Below, one piece after another: positions 6,991 to 15,007 of a stretch of DNA of 19,264 bases. Source of the DNA: an uncultured Selenomonadaceae bacterium (GTDB taxonomy: Bacteria > Bacillota > Negativicutes > Selenomonadales > Selenomonadaceae); NCBI GenBank assembly GCA_958415865.1, contig CATYZV010000004.1, forward strand, positions 1 to 19,264, in the 5' to 3' direction. The notes under the pieces are model-generated. The model was not told the origin of the DNA. It was given only the letters and a program-made list of their open reading frames with translations, and did not search any database. Every line of letters starts with the position of its first letter. The stretch's first letter is position 1. A program made the position numbers and the translations under genes.

Positions 6991-8038
6991 TCTTTCGGCA
7001 AAACTTAAATACACTGCGCTTATGATACTGCTCGCCGGATTTTAATATCGGTGAAATAAAATGCGGCATATTGACAGCATTAGGGGCAAATTGAGGTTCT
7101 AAGCAAAAGCCATAATAATCATCAATCACTGCGCCGCATTTACCTGAAGCATTACCGTGAAGATAGCTACCACTGTAAAATTCGCAGCAGGGCATATCGG
7201 AATACAGTTCCATGACAATGCCTGATTCTTTAGCATGAGCTGTAGCAAAGTGAATCATCTTATCGTCGTCTTGCTGTTTCATAATGTAGTTTACGTTATA
7301 ACCGTGAGCCTGTTTGATTTGATAGTAATCGCTGTCTATGCCTGCGCCTATTGGTTGAATTTTTCTCAAGTCGAGCGGCGTATTTTCAACAGGCAGTATT
7401 TTGCCGGTCGGCAGGAAGTGCTCATCGTCTTCACCGAAAGCGGCAGAGTGAATTTGGATGTACTGATTGAGCACTGAACCGCTGTCAAAGCCATTGAGAT
7501 TGAAATAAGAATGATGTGTCAGATTGCAGAGCGTATCAGCATCGGATCTGGCGTAGTAATCTATACATAAGCTATTAGCCTTAATAGAATAAATAACGTC
7601 GACGCTTAAATTCCCCGGATAGCCTTCTTCTCCGTCAGTGCTTAAGTAGCTCAGTTTTACACTGCTGTCATCGCTATGCTGAAGCTGCCAGATTTTTTTG
7701 TCAAAGCCTTTAAATCCTCCGTGCAGGTGATTCTTTCCTTCGTTAGAGGAGAGTTTATATCTTTTGCCGTTTAAGGGAAATGACGAATCGGCTATTCTAT
7801 TGCAGCATCTGCCGACGATGCTGCCGATGTAGGAAGTCTGCTGCACATAGCCTTGGACATCATCATAGCCCAGCACTATATCGCGCGGTCTGCCGTCTTT
7901 ATCAGGAACTATCAGAGATACTAATGCTGCGCCAAAGCCGGATATGTTTGCCGTGATCTGCCCGTCAGTTATCGTGTACAAAGACACATACAGTTCATCG
8001 GCTGTAGTACCGAAATGCCTAGGAGTATTATTCATCAT
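6986..8038 (-). CDS. galM: Aldose 1-epimerase (galactose mutarotase)
   Basis: This 350-residue protein of usual family length interconverts alpha and beta anomers of galactose and other aldoses in the cytoplasm. Family features are clear: GR-x-x-NRIADS (76-85) with the binding Arg, NHLHGG at 103-108 with His104/His106, the catalytic-His region LTHHSYFNLNG at 173-183 (His175/His176), and the catalytic Glu314 in CLEPQFAPN. An AAGGTGA Shine-Dalgarno lies before ATG-ATG at 8038/8035; either could be the start. It lies downstream of, and on the same strand as, the AraC gene at 8156, with no obvious terminator between, and it also has its own likely promoter. It supports the neighbouring galactose importer and the alpha-galactosidase, whose product is alpha-galactose. 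Confidence 0.96.
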   Translation of the reverse strand: MMNNTPRHFGTTADELYVSLYTITDGQITANISGFGAALVSLIVPDKDGRPRDIVLGYDDVQGYVQQTSYIGSIVGRCCNRIADSSFPLNGKRYKLSSNEGKNHLHGGFKGFDKKIWQLQHSDDSSVKLSYLSTDGEEGYPGNLSVDVIYSIKANSLCIDYYARSDADTLCNLTHHSYFNLNGFDSGSVLNQYIQIHSAAFGEDDEHFLPTGKILPVENTPLDLRKIQPIGAGIDSDYYQIKQAHGYNVNYIMKQQDDDKMIHFATAHAKESGIVMELYSDMPCCEFYSGSYLHGNASGKCGAVIDDYYGFCLEPQFAPNAVNMPHFISPILKSGEQYHKRSVFKFCRKK

Positions 8039-8077
8039 CCATCACCTTATCTTTTGTTGTAATTTATTTCTTATTAC

Positions 8078-8132
8078 ATCATATAGTTAAGCAGTGAAGG
8101 AATGAATACAGTATAGTGCTAATTGATGGATT
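8078..8132 (-). promoter_or_regulatory. galM promoter with candidate AraC operator
   Basis: On the minus strand AATCCATCAAT (8132-8122) is followed exactly 38 nt later by TATGAT (8083-8078), a plausible -10 box about 40 bases before the ATG. The -35 position (8106-8101, TTCATT) is poor, as expected for an activator-dependent promoter. The same 11-mer with the same 38-nt spacing precedes the DUF5107 gene. An alternative -10, TATACT at 8115-8110, would place the 11-mer in the spacer instead. Confidence 0.55.
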
Positions 8133-8155
8133 TTTAATTTTTGCTGTCAGTCTAA

Positions 8156-8974
8156 TCAGTCATGGCGGTATTTGCTGGGAGACACACCTATCACTTTTTT
8201 AAACAGACGCGAGAAATAATACTGGTCTTTATAGCCCAGACGCTGAGCTACTTCATATATCATCAGTTCTGTTGAATTAAGCAGCTTGCAGGCTTCCTGC
8301 ATCTTGAGGCTGATGTAAAAATCCATGGGCGGTTTCTGGGTGCACTTTTGAAAAATAGAATGGAGATAGCTTTTGGAAAAGCCAAATTCATCTAGGATTT
8401 GGGGCAGTGTCAGATTATTGCCCATATGCTTGTACATATAACGTATCACTTGCGTAACTTGGCGGTTGTGCAAAGGCAGGCTGCGCGGTTTTTCGCGGTA
8501 GTACGTTTCAGACAGTATTAAAGACAGCACGTGCGAAATATAGATGAAATTTCCTAAGCTGTAATGGCCTTCCAGCACGCGAAACAGCAAATCAAACATG
8601 AAAAACATACGATTAGTCGCATATTCAGAATCAAAGTGGACGATCTGACATTTATCGAGCGGAAAGTAAATTGTATCATCTCCTTTGAAGTGAACCCATA
8701 GAATACTCCAAGGGTCATTATCTGAGGCATAGTAGTAATGGCTATGCCTGCTCGGTATGCAGAATGCTTCATTCTTCTGCAGCACGTATTCTTTATCATC
8801 TACGAAAATCGAGCCTGTTCCCTCTGTGCAGTAGAAAAAAATATACTCCTCAATCCCTTCTTTGCGTCTGCGGTAATGATGTGCCGCTTTGGGAAAAAAG
8901 CCGATATCCGTAAGATAAAGCCGTTTTACCTGCGGATCTTGGATGTAGTTTTGGAAAGCTTCGGTGGGCAGCAC
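8156..8974 (-). CDS. AraC-family transcriptional regulator of the galM / DUF5107 locus
   Basis: The 272-residue protein has an N-terminal cupin-like sugar-binding domain (about 25-110, with EEYIFFYCTEGTGSI and the CIPSRHSHYYYA strand) and two C-terminal helix-turn-helix units (about 172-270), ending with the AraC signature LGYKDQYYFSRLFKKVIGVSPSKYR. The start is GTG at 8974; an in-frame TAA lies four codons upstream (TAA CGG CTC ATC GTG), so no longer start in this frame is possible. The ribosome site is weak: AAAGG sits about 13 bases away. An ATG in another frame at 9000 or 9014 would need a frameshift to join it. It is divergent from the DUF5107 operon and upstream of galM, and both promoters share an 11-mer. 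Role as activator on galactose or a galactoside is inferred. Confidence 0.9.
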   Translation of the reverse strand: MLPTEAFQNYIQDPQVKRLYLTDIGFFPKAAHHYRRRKEGIEEYIFFYCTEGTGSIFVDDKEYVLQKNEAFCIPSRHSHYYYASDNDPWSILWVHFKGDDTIYFPLDKCQIVHFDSEYATNRMFFMFDLLFRVLEGHYSLGNFIYISHVLSLILSETYYREKPRSLPLHNRQVTQVIRYMYKHMGNNLTLPQILDEFGFSKSYLHSIFQKCTQKPPMDFYISLKMQEACKLLNSTELMIYEVAQRLGYKDQYYFSRLFKKVIGVSPSKYRHD

Positions 8975-9075
8975 GATGAGCCGTTAACCTTTAAAGCCAT
9001 CGCGTTTTCTGCCATCAGTCAATTTTTCTATATATTTTCTATTCATACTTTAAGATTACCATATTTGTGGAAAAT

Positions 9076-9130
9076 AATCCATCAATAAGAATTTTAAACT
9101 ATTTTTAGTAAATTTATTTTATTGTAAAAT
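9076..9130 (+). promoter_or_regulatory. Promoter of the DUF5107 operon with candidate AraC operator
   Basis: AATCCATCAAT (9076-9086) lies exactly 38 nt before TAAAAT (9125-9130), mirroring the galM promoter on the other side of the araC-type gene. The -35 position is poor, consistent with a need for activation. The region 8975-9191 (217 bp) holds this and presumably the araC-type gene's own promoter, which I could not identify with confidence. Confidence 0.55.
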
Positions 9131-9191
9131 CTAGTTGTAAGTTAAATAGACATAGAACAAATGCTTATAACACATAAAGGAGAGATTTGTT

Positions 9192-12100
9192 TTGACTAAT
9201 ATAAGTGCTGTAAAAATCTGGGAAGAAGATTTTGTTATCCCTACATACAAAGTCAGTAAGCCAGAAAAAAATCCATTGTTTATAGAAAAAAGAGCATATC
9301 AGGGCAGTACGGGCAAAGTATATCCGCTGCCTGTTACAGAAAAAATTTCTGATATAAAAGAAGATGTAAGCTACAAAGCAGTATTTCTCGAAAATGAATA
9401 CCTCAAGATCATGGTGCTGCCGCAGCTCGGCGGACGTATTCAAAGAGCCTACGATAAAACGAACGGCTATGATTTCGTCTATTACAATCACGTGATCAAG
9501 CCTGCTCTTGTAGGTCTTACGGGTCCTTGGATCTCCGGCGGCATAGAATTCAACTGGCCGCAGCATCACCGCCCGTCCACCTACAGCCCGGTCGATTACG
9601 AAATCGCCAAAAATGACGATGGCTCCTGCACGGTATACCTCAGTGAAATCGACAAGATGTACGGCACAAAGGGCATGGCAAAAATCACCTTATATCCCGG
9701 CAAAGCGTACATCGAAATTAAAGGCCAGCTTTACAACCATACAGATATGCCGCAGACCTTTCTCTGGTGGGCAAATCCTGCCGTGCCGGTCAACGATTAT
9801 ACCTATTCCGTATTCCCGCCTGATGTAAACGCCGTAATGGACCACGGCAAACGCGCCGTATCGACTTTCCCGATCGCTACAGGCGAATATTACAAAGTCG
9901 ATTATTCCGCCGGTGTAGATATCTCGCGTTACAAGAATATCAAAGTACCGACTTCTTATATGGCAGCTCACTCCGATTTCAATTTCATCGGCAATTACGA
10001 TGAAAGAGTGCAGGCAGGCCTTGTGCACATCGCTGACCATCACGTATCACCGGGCAAAAAACAGTGGACCTGGGGCAACAGCGATTTCGGCAAAATGTGG
10101 GATAAAAACCTCACTGATACAGACGGCCCGTACATCGAATTGATGACAGGTGTGTTCACGGATAACCAGCCGGACTTCACATGGCTCAAGCCGCATGAAG
10201 AAAAGACTTTCGTGCAGTACTTCATGCCGTACAAAGGCGTAGGACGCATCGGCAACGCGACAAAAGATGCTATGCTGAGCATCGCTAAAGATAGTAAGAA
10301 CAATGTGTCGCTGAAAGTATACGTTACAGGCGTTTATCACAATGCAGAGATAGCGGTTAAATACAAAGACGAAATCATCTACAGCACAAAAGCAGAACTT
10401 TCACCGGAAAAATGCTTTACAGATAAATTTGTTACTGAAAAGAATCTGCAGGACTGCGAAGTAACGGTCAAATGCGCCGGCAGAGTTCTCGTCGATTACA
10501 ACGTCTACAAACCGCAGCTCAAGCCGATTCCGCAGCCGGCTGAATATATGAAACGCCCGTCAGAAATGAAATCAGTCGAAGAATTGTATCTTGCAGGTAT
10601 GCACCTTGAACAGTATCGCCATGCTACATTTGAACCGGCAGAATACTATCTCGAAGGTCTGCGCCGCGATGCCAGCGACATCAGACTGAATAACGCTTAT
10701 GGCCTGCTGCTGTTCAGACGCGGCCACATCAAGGACAGCATTCCCTATTTTGAAAAAGCTATCGCTAAGCAGAATTGGAAAAATACGAATCCTTACCATG
10801 GCGAATGTCATTTCAATCTGGGTATGGCTTACGAAGCTGATCATCAAGATGATAAAGCTTATGATGCTTTCTACAAAGCTACTTGGAGCGCGGAAATGCA
10901 GAATACCGCTTTTTATTGGCTAGCAAATCTGGCAGCGAAAAAAGGCGATTATGAACAGGCATTGGACTTCATCGACAAATCGCTCGTACGCAACTGGCAC
11001 GACATGAAAGCACGCAGCCTAAAACTGGCTCTGCTGCGTAAGCTGGGCAGAGATACAAAAGCACTGCTGGCAGAAAGTCTTGCCATCGACCCGCTGTACA
11101 TGGGCTGCCTCTATGAACAGGCTGCAGCAACAGGCGATTTCAAAGCTTGGAACGATAAGATGCGCGAATTCGCTCATAATTATCTTGAAATATCACTTGA
11201 TTACATGAAAGCCGGCCTCTACGAAGATGCACTCAATATCCTGCATAACTGCCCGGATAAGAATCCGATGTGCTTCTATTATCAGGGTTATATAAATAAT
11301 AAATTAAATCAGCGTTTGCAGGCTGAAGCCGATTACAAACAAGCTGAAACTCTGCCCGGAGACTACTGTTTTCCAAACCGCGTCGAAGAAGTCGCCGTAC
11401 TGCAGGACGCTGTAAATACATTAGCTGAAGCACCTATGGCACATTACTATCTCGGCAATCTGCTCTATGACAAGAAGCAGTACGATAAAGCTGTGCAGCA
11501 CTGGGAAGCAGCCATTGCTCAGAAGCCGGAGCTTTCCGTAGCACATCGCAATCTGGCTATCGCTTATTACAACAAACAGAATGATCCTGCTAAAGCATTT
11601 GAAGCAATGAAAAAAGCCTGCTCGCTCGACAGCAGCTATCCGAGAATTTGGCTGGAATACGACCAGCTGGCAGCCAAGGCAGGCATATCCAAAGAAGAAC
11701 GCCTGCAGACGATGGAATCTCACTTGGATGTAATGAACCAGCGCGATGACCTCTATCTACGCTACATCACCCTCTTAAACTGCACCGGCCGCTGGCAGGA
11801 AGCACTCGATGCACTCAAGAGCCACCGCTTCCATCCTTGGGAAGGCGGCGAAGGCAAAGTCAGTGCGCAATATAAATACGCACTCATTCAGCTCGCTATC
11901 GAAAAACTCGCGGCAAAAGATGCCAAAGGAGCGGCAGACCTGCTGCTTGCCACACTGACCTACCCCGACAATCTGGGTGAAGGCAAGCTGCCCAACGTAA
12001 ATGACCATCAGGCGTATTACTATCTCGGCATCGCTTATGATATGATGGGCAAATCGGACAAAGCAAAAGAATACTGGCAGCTCGCAACACTCGGCGACAG

Positions 12101-12461
12101 CACGCCGGGCAGCGTCCTCTACTACAATGATCAGCCGTCCGATTACATCTTCTATCAGGGTCTTGCCAATGAAAAACTGGGCAATAGAGCAGGCGCACTG
12201 AAATCATACCATCAGCTCATTACCTACGGCGAACGCCACTTATTCGATAAAGTAGAATATGATTTCTTTGCGGTATCACTGCCGGAAATAGAAGTGTTCC
12301 AGGATGACATTGCCCTGCGCCACGTACAGTACTGCAATTATCTGCGTGCCCTCGGCAGCATCGGTGTAGACAAGAAAGACAAAGCTGCTGAACTTTTTGC
12401 AGACATACTGAAAAAGCAGGATGATTATCAGGGCGCAATAAGCCACTTGAGCTTCTGCTAA
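9192..12461 (+). CDS. DUF5107 domain protein with C-terminal TPR repeats
   Basis: This 1089-residue protein starts at TTG (9192), 7 bases after AAAGGAGAGA; no signal peptide or membrane segment is visible, so it should be cytoplasmic. Residues about 35-345 match the DUF5107 type: VLPQLGGRIQRAYDKTNGYD at 75-94, a likely active-site segment GGIEFNWPQHHRPS at 116-129 (Glu119, His125, His126), LWWANPA at 191-197 and YIELMTG at 314-320. The pattern of the first domain recalls the galactose-mutarotase superfamily of sugar-binding beta-sandwiches. After a linker (about 345-460) come multiple TPR-like helical pairs to the C-terminus, for example around 498-525, 540-562, 575-600, 750-777 and 785-812. 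The family has no established reaction that I can name. Adjacency to galM, a galactose-type symporter and an AraC regulator suggests handling of a galactoside (inference). Confidence 0.9.
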   Translation: MTNISAVKIWEEDFVIPTYKVSKPEKNPLFIEKRAYQGSTGKVYPLPVTEKISDIKEDVSYKAVFLENEYLKIMVLPQLGGRIQRAYDKTNGYDFVYYNHVIKPALVGLTGPWISGGIEFNWPQHHRPSTYSPVDYEIAKNDDGSCTVYLSEIDKMYGTKGMAKITLYPGKAYIEIKGQLYNHTDMPQTFLWWANPAVPVNDYTYSVFPPDVNAVMDHGKRAVSTFPIATGEYYKVDYSAGVDISRYKNIKVPTSYMAAHSDFNFIGNYDERVQAGLVHIADHHVSPGKKQWTWGNSDFGKMWDKNLTDTDGPYIELMTGVFTDNQPDFTWLKPHEEKTFVQYFMPYKGVGRIGNATKDAMLSIAKDSKNNVSLKVYVTGVYHNAEIAVKYKDEIIYSTKAELSPEKCFTDKFVTEKNLQDCEVTVKCAGRVLVDYNVYKPQLKPIPQPAEYMKRPSEMKSVEELYLAGMHLEQYRHATFEPAEYYLEGLRRDASDIRLNNAYGLLLFRRGHIKDSIPYFEKAIAKQNWKNTNPYHGECHFNLGMAYEADHQDDKAYDAFYKATWSAEMQNTAFYWLANLAAKKGDYEQALDFIDKSLVRNWHDMKARSLKLALLRKLGRDTKALLAESLAIDPLYMGCLYEQAAATGDFKAWNDKMREFAHNYLEISLDYMKAGLYEDALNILHNCPDKNPMCFYYQGYINNKLNQRLQAEADYKQAETLPGDYCFPNRVEEVAVLQDAVNTLAEAPMAHYYLGNLLYDKKQYDKAVQHWEAAIAQKPELSVAHRNLAIAYYNKQNDPAKAFEAMKKACSLDSSYPRIWLEYDQLAAKAGISKEERLQTMESHLDVMNQRDDLYLRYITLLNCTGRWQEALDALKSHRFHPWEGGEGKVSAQYKYALIQLAIEKLAAKDAKGAADLLLATLTYPDNLGEGKLPNVNDHQAYYYLGIAYDMMGKSDKAKEYWQLATLGDSTPGSVLYYNDQPSDYIFYQGLANEKLGNRAGALKSYHQLITYGERHLFDKVEYDFFAVSLPEIEVFQDDIALRHVQYCNYLRALGSIGVDKKDKAAELFADILKKQDDYQGAISHLSFC

Positions 12462-12484
12462 TAAAATTAGAAGAAATATTTTGA

Positions 12485-12511
12485 GGGGAGCAGACCGTGT
12501 TCTGCTTCCCC
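12485..12511 (+). other. Intercistronic stem-loop between the DUF5107 and kinase-like genes
   Basis: GGGGAGCAGA (12485-12494) pairs with TCTGCTTCCCC (12501-12511, one bulged T) around a 6-base loop. It is GC-rich and strong but is followed by AAGATAATG, not a T run, so it is not a standard terminator. It may stabilise or process the operon mRNA and so set different levels of the large protein and the downstream kinase and transporter. Confidence 0.65.
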
Positions 12512-12537
12512 AAGATAATGATATAGGAGGTTTTTAG

Positions 12538-13110
12538 ATGATTATAACAATTGGCCGTCAATACGGTGCAGGCGGACGTGAAATCGGCGAGAAACTAGCT
12601 GAAAAACTGCACATTCCTTTGTACGACAGAAAACTTGTAGCTATAGTATCAGCTCATCTGGAAAAAGGTATCAGCCTAGAACAGATGGACTTGAGCTATA
12701 AAAATCTCTACGGTCAAACTTCGCCTTATGAAATCATGCTGAATGATGCGGATATTCAGGTCAAAGACGACAATTACTTATTTACAAGACAGTCTAAAGC
12801 CATTCATGCGTTAGCCGAAAAAGGCGATGGCATATTCATCGGACGGTGCACAAATTACATTTTAAAAGATGCAGCCTCTGCTAATCATTTTTACATCACA
12901 GCAGACGATGAGTTTCGCAAATTGAGAGGAATAGCAGTCTATCACAAGAGCTTAGACGAATTAAAGCGTGAAGATGATAAAAGAGCTTCTTATTATAATT
13001 ACTTCACAGGCGGCAGATGGGGCGATGCAACGGAGTACGATTTGACCATTAATACAGGCCGCAGCGGTATTGATAAAGCTGTAGATACGATAATTAACTA
13101 CGTAAAATAG
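12538..13110 (+). CDS. Cytidylate-kinase-like family protein
   Basis: The 190-residue protein belongs to the P-loop family annotated as cytidylate-kinase-like. Its phosphate-binding loop is GRQYGAGGREIG at 6-17, which has Arg where the classical Walker A has Lys, a family trait. Other family marks are IPLYDRKLV (26-34), GIFIGRCTNYIL (98-109), and the C-terminal DKRASYYNYFTGGRWGDA (147-164) with YDLTIN (167-172). AGGAGG lies 7 bases before the ATG. It is the middle gene of the DUF5107-kinase-symporter operon, 16 bp before the transporter. It is unlikely to be the housekeeping CMP kinase, since the sequence differs from Cmk and the gene sits in a sugar operon. A small-molecule or regulatory kinase function is possible, but the substrate is unknown. 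Confidence 0.85.
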   Translation: MIITIGRQYGAGGREIGEKLAEKLHIPLYDRKLVAIVSAHLEKGISLEQMDLSYKNLYGQTSPYEIMLNDADIQVKDDNYLFTRQSKAIHALAEKGDGIFIGRCTNYILKDAASANHFYITADDEFRKLRGIAVYHKSLDELKREDDKRASYYNYFTGGRWGDATEYDLTINTGRSGIDKAVDTIINYVK

Positions 13111-13126
13111 AATAGAGGAAAGAATT

Positions 13127-14539
13127 ATGGCAGAGAACGGAAATATAAATCTTTCAGCAGATATCTCAACAGTAAAAACACATAAACGGTACGTTGCCTT
13201 TGCCGGAGCTATGGCAGGGCTGTTATTTGGATTGGACTGTGGCGTAATGGGCGGAGCACTTCCGTTTGTAGCAAGCGATATGCAGCTTGACAGCCGCCTG
13301 CAGGAATGGGTAGTCAGCGCGATGATGTTCGGTGCAGCTATCGGTGCTATTGCCACAGGGAAAATCGCTTCGGTATTCGGACGCAAAAAATCGCTGTTCT
13401 GGGGTGCGCTGCTGTTTGCACTAGGCTCATTGGGATGCGCATTTGCCCCCAATGTAGATGTATTGATTGCCTGCCGTGCAATACTCGGTTTTTCTATCGG
13501 CATAACTTCATACACAGGACCGCTTTATTTAGCTGAAATGTCAGAAAAGACTACCCGCGGACGCTTGATTGCAATGTATCAGCTCATGTGCACATTCGGT
13601 ATATTAGTAGCGTTCTTATCTGATACGTATTTTAGCTTTGACGCTGACTGGCGTACTATGCTCGGCATTGTCAGCCTGCCTGCATTCGTACTGATTGCAC
13701 TAGTCATGCGCCTGCCGGAAAGCCCTCGCTGGCTGGCAGCAAAAGGCGAATTTGCCAAGGCTGAATCAGTCCTGCACAGCCTGCGCGAAACGAAAAAAGA
13801 AGTAGAAAACGAACTGCTCGAAATAAAGGGTACACTGAGCGTAAAACAAGCGGGCTGGAGCCTGTTCAAATCGAATAAAAATGTTCGCCGCGTCGTATTC
13901 CTCGGTATGCTTTTGATGCTCATGCAGCAGTTCACCGGCATTAATATCATATTCTATTACGCTCCGACTGTATTCAAATTAGCGGGCTTTGCTACTTCTA
14001 CAGAACAGATGATAAGCACAGTCCTCTGCGGTGCAGTCAACCTCTTAGCGACTATCATCGCTATGCGCTTCGTCGATAAATGGGGCCGCAAGATCATCTT
14101 GAAAATCGGTTTTGCCATCATAGCCGTAAGCATGGTCATCATCGGCATCTGCATGAACATGATTTCCAACGGCGCAGATTACAGCTGGATTCCCTTTGTA
14201 ACAGTTATCATTACCTTGATCTGCATCACCGGCTTTGCCATGAGTGCAGGCCCCATCATGTGGACGCTCTGCGCTGAAATACAGCCGCTGAAAAGCAGGG
14301 AATTCGGCATTGCCTGCTCTACTGCTACCTGCTGGATAAGCAGCATGATACTCGGTGCTACGTTCCTGACGCTCGTCAATACACTCGGCGCAGCTGAAAC
14401 ATTCTGGCTGTATGCAGTGCTCAATATCGTATTCATAGCTATAACCGTGCTGCTCATTCCTGAAACAAAAGGCATTTCACTGGAACTCATTGAAAAAAAC
14501 CTCATGGAAGGAAAAGATTTGAAGCACATCGGTTTATAA
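13127..14539 (+). CDS. galP: Sugar:proton symporter, GalP/AraE type (MFS sugar porter family)
   Basis: This 470-residue membrane protein has twelve predicted transmembrane segments and the sugar-porter signatures: LFGLDCGVMGGALPF at 33-47 with the proton-relay Asp37, GRKKSL at 85-90, PESPRWL at 197-203, the sugar-binding MQQFTGINIIFYYAP segment, VDKWGRK, and PETKG near the end. From memory, long stretches closely match E. coli GalP and AraE (for example the SAGPIMWTLCAEIQPLK region and the C-terminal NLMEGKDLKHIG), closer than to most Firmicutes sugar porters. It would import galactose, arabinose or a related monosaccharide with protons. Galactose is favoured by galM and the alpha-galactosidase nearby. 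GAGGAAAG precedes the ATG. It is the last gene of the operon, followed by a strong terminator. Confidence 0.92.
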   Translation: MAENGNINLSADISTVKTHKRYVAFAGAMAGLLFGLDCGVMGGALPFVASDMQLDSRLQEWVVSAMMFGAAIGAIATGKIASVFGRKKSLFWGALLFALGSLGCAFAPNVDVLIACRAILGFSIGITSYTGPLYLAEMSEKTTRGRLIAMYQLMCTFGILVAFLSDTYFSFDADWRTMLGIVSLPAFVLIALVMRLPESPRWLAAKGEFAKAESVLHSLRETKKEVENELLEIKGTLSVKQAGWSLFKSNKNVRRVVFLGMLLMLMQQFTGINIIFYYAPTVFKLAGFATSTEQMISTVLCGAVNLLATIIAMRFVDKWGRKIILKIGFAIIAVSMVIIGICMNMISNGADYSWIPFVTVIITLICITGFAMSAGPIMWTLCAEIQPLKSREFGIACSTATCWISSMILGATFLTLVNTLGAAETFWLYAVLNIVFIAITVLLIPETKGISLELIEKNLMEGKDLKHIGL

Positions 14540-14568
14540 TAACGCCCTTTGATATATTTTTATATAAC

Positions 14569-14603
14569 AAGGCAGTACATTTCATTATGTACTGCCTTTT
14601 CTT
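14569..14603 (+). terminator. Intrinsic terminator of the DUF5107-kinase-symporter operon
   Basis: AAGGCAGTACAT (14569-14580) and ATGTACTGCCTT (14587-14598) form a perfect 12-bp stem with a 6-base loop, followed by TTCTTATTT. Confidence 0.9.
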
Positions 14604-14644
14604 ATTTGTCCGAAGAATCAAATGCCGCTGTGGTATAGCAAAAC

Positions 14645-14689
14645 ATTCCTATGGTATAATTAAAATCAATACTTGATTTTGTAAGGAAT
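14645..14689 (+). promoter_or_regulatory. Promoter and candidate operator of the first MNT/HEPN pair
   Basis: TGGTATAAT (14652-14660) is an extended -10 box. Just after it is a perfect palindrome, AAAATCAA-TAC-TTGATTTT (14662-14680), which would overlap the transcription start and fits a dimeric repressor site, as expected for autoregulation of a toxin-antitoxin pair. ATTCCT (14645-14650) and AGGAAT (14684-14689) flank the whole region as inverted copies, and the second one includes the Shine-Dalgarno. The second MNT copy has the same outer ATTCCT/AGGAAT pair. Confidence 0.5.
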
Positions 14690-14695
14690 GATTTT

Positions 14696-14992
14696 ATGAA
14701 AAACAAGGAACAGCGCATATTTAAGCAGCTTTCTGACTTTGCTCGCCAATACAGTGTGGATAAAATCATCCTGTTCGGCTCACGGGCGAGAGGCAATAAT
14801 CGTCCTAAAAGCGATATAGATATCGCTGTGTACGGCTGCAAAAACTTCCGCGATTTTTATTTTGACATCAATGAAAAAGTAGAAACACTGCTCACTTTTG
14901 ATATCATCAATATGGATGAGAAGAATATATCTACAGATTTACTTAGTGAAATCAGACGGGACGGTGTAGTGATTTATGAAAAAATACGATAA
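14696..14992 (+). CDS. mntA: MNT-type nucleotidyltransferase, MntA-like antitoxin (copy A)
   Basis: This 98-residue minimal nucleotidyltransferase has the GSRARG motif (28-33), SDIDIAV with Asp40 and Asp42, and a third acidic residue Asp69 in LTFDIIN, a full catalytic set. In the MntA/HepT family this protein transfers AMP units to a tyrosine of the HEPN toxin and so silences it (established for characterised members). AAGGAATGA precedes the ATG. Its end overlaps the HEPN gene by 17 bases, implying translational coupling. A hand alignment with the copy at 18914-19219 gives 77 of 98 identical residues. A canonical transcription terminator isolates it from the sugar operon upstream. Confidence 0.9.
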   Translation: MKNKEQRIFKQLSDFARQYSVDKIILFGSRARGNNRPKSDIDIAVYGCKNFRDFYFDINEKVETLLTFDIINMDEKNISTDLLSEIRRDGVVIYEKIR

Positions 14993-15007
14993 TTTCTCTA
15001 GCAACTT
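14959..15007 (+). repeat. 49-bp perfect direct repeat at the MNT/HEPN junction, copy A
   Basis: The 49 bases from 14959 (ggacggtgtagtgattt...) to 15007 are identical to 19186-19234, whereas the flanking gene sequences of the two copies differ at many positions. The block spans the end of MNT, the 17-bp gene overlap and the first codons of HEPN. The two blocks are 4227 bp apart. Confidence 0.9.

Noticed and set aside
8975..9014. Frameshifted longer N-terminus of the first AraC protein from ATG at 9000 or 9014
   Set aside because: It needs a frameshift to join the AraC frame and has no Shine-Dalgarno; the GTG at 8974 gives a complete AraC protein.
12961..13515. Open frame of 184 codons antisense to the kinase-like and symporter genes
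   Set aside because: It spans the junction of two clear genes and has no family features.
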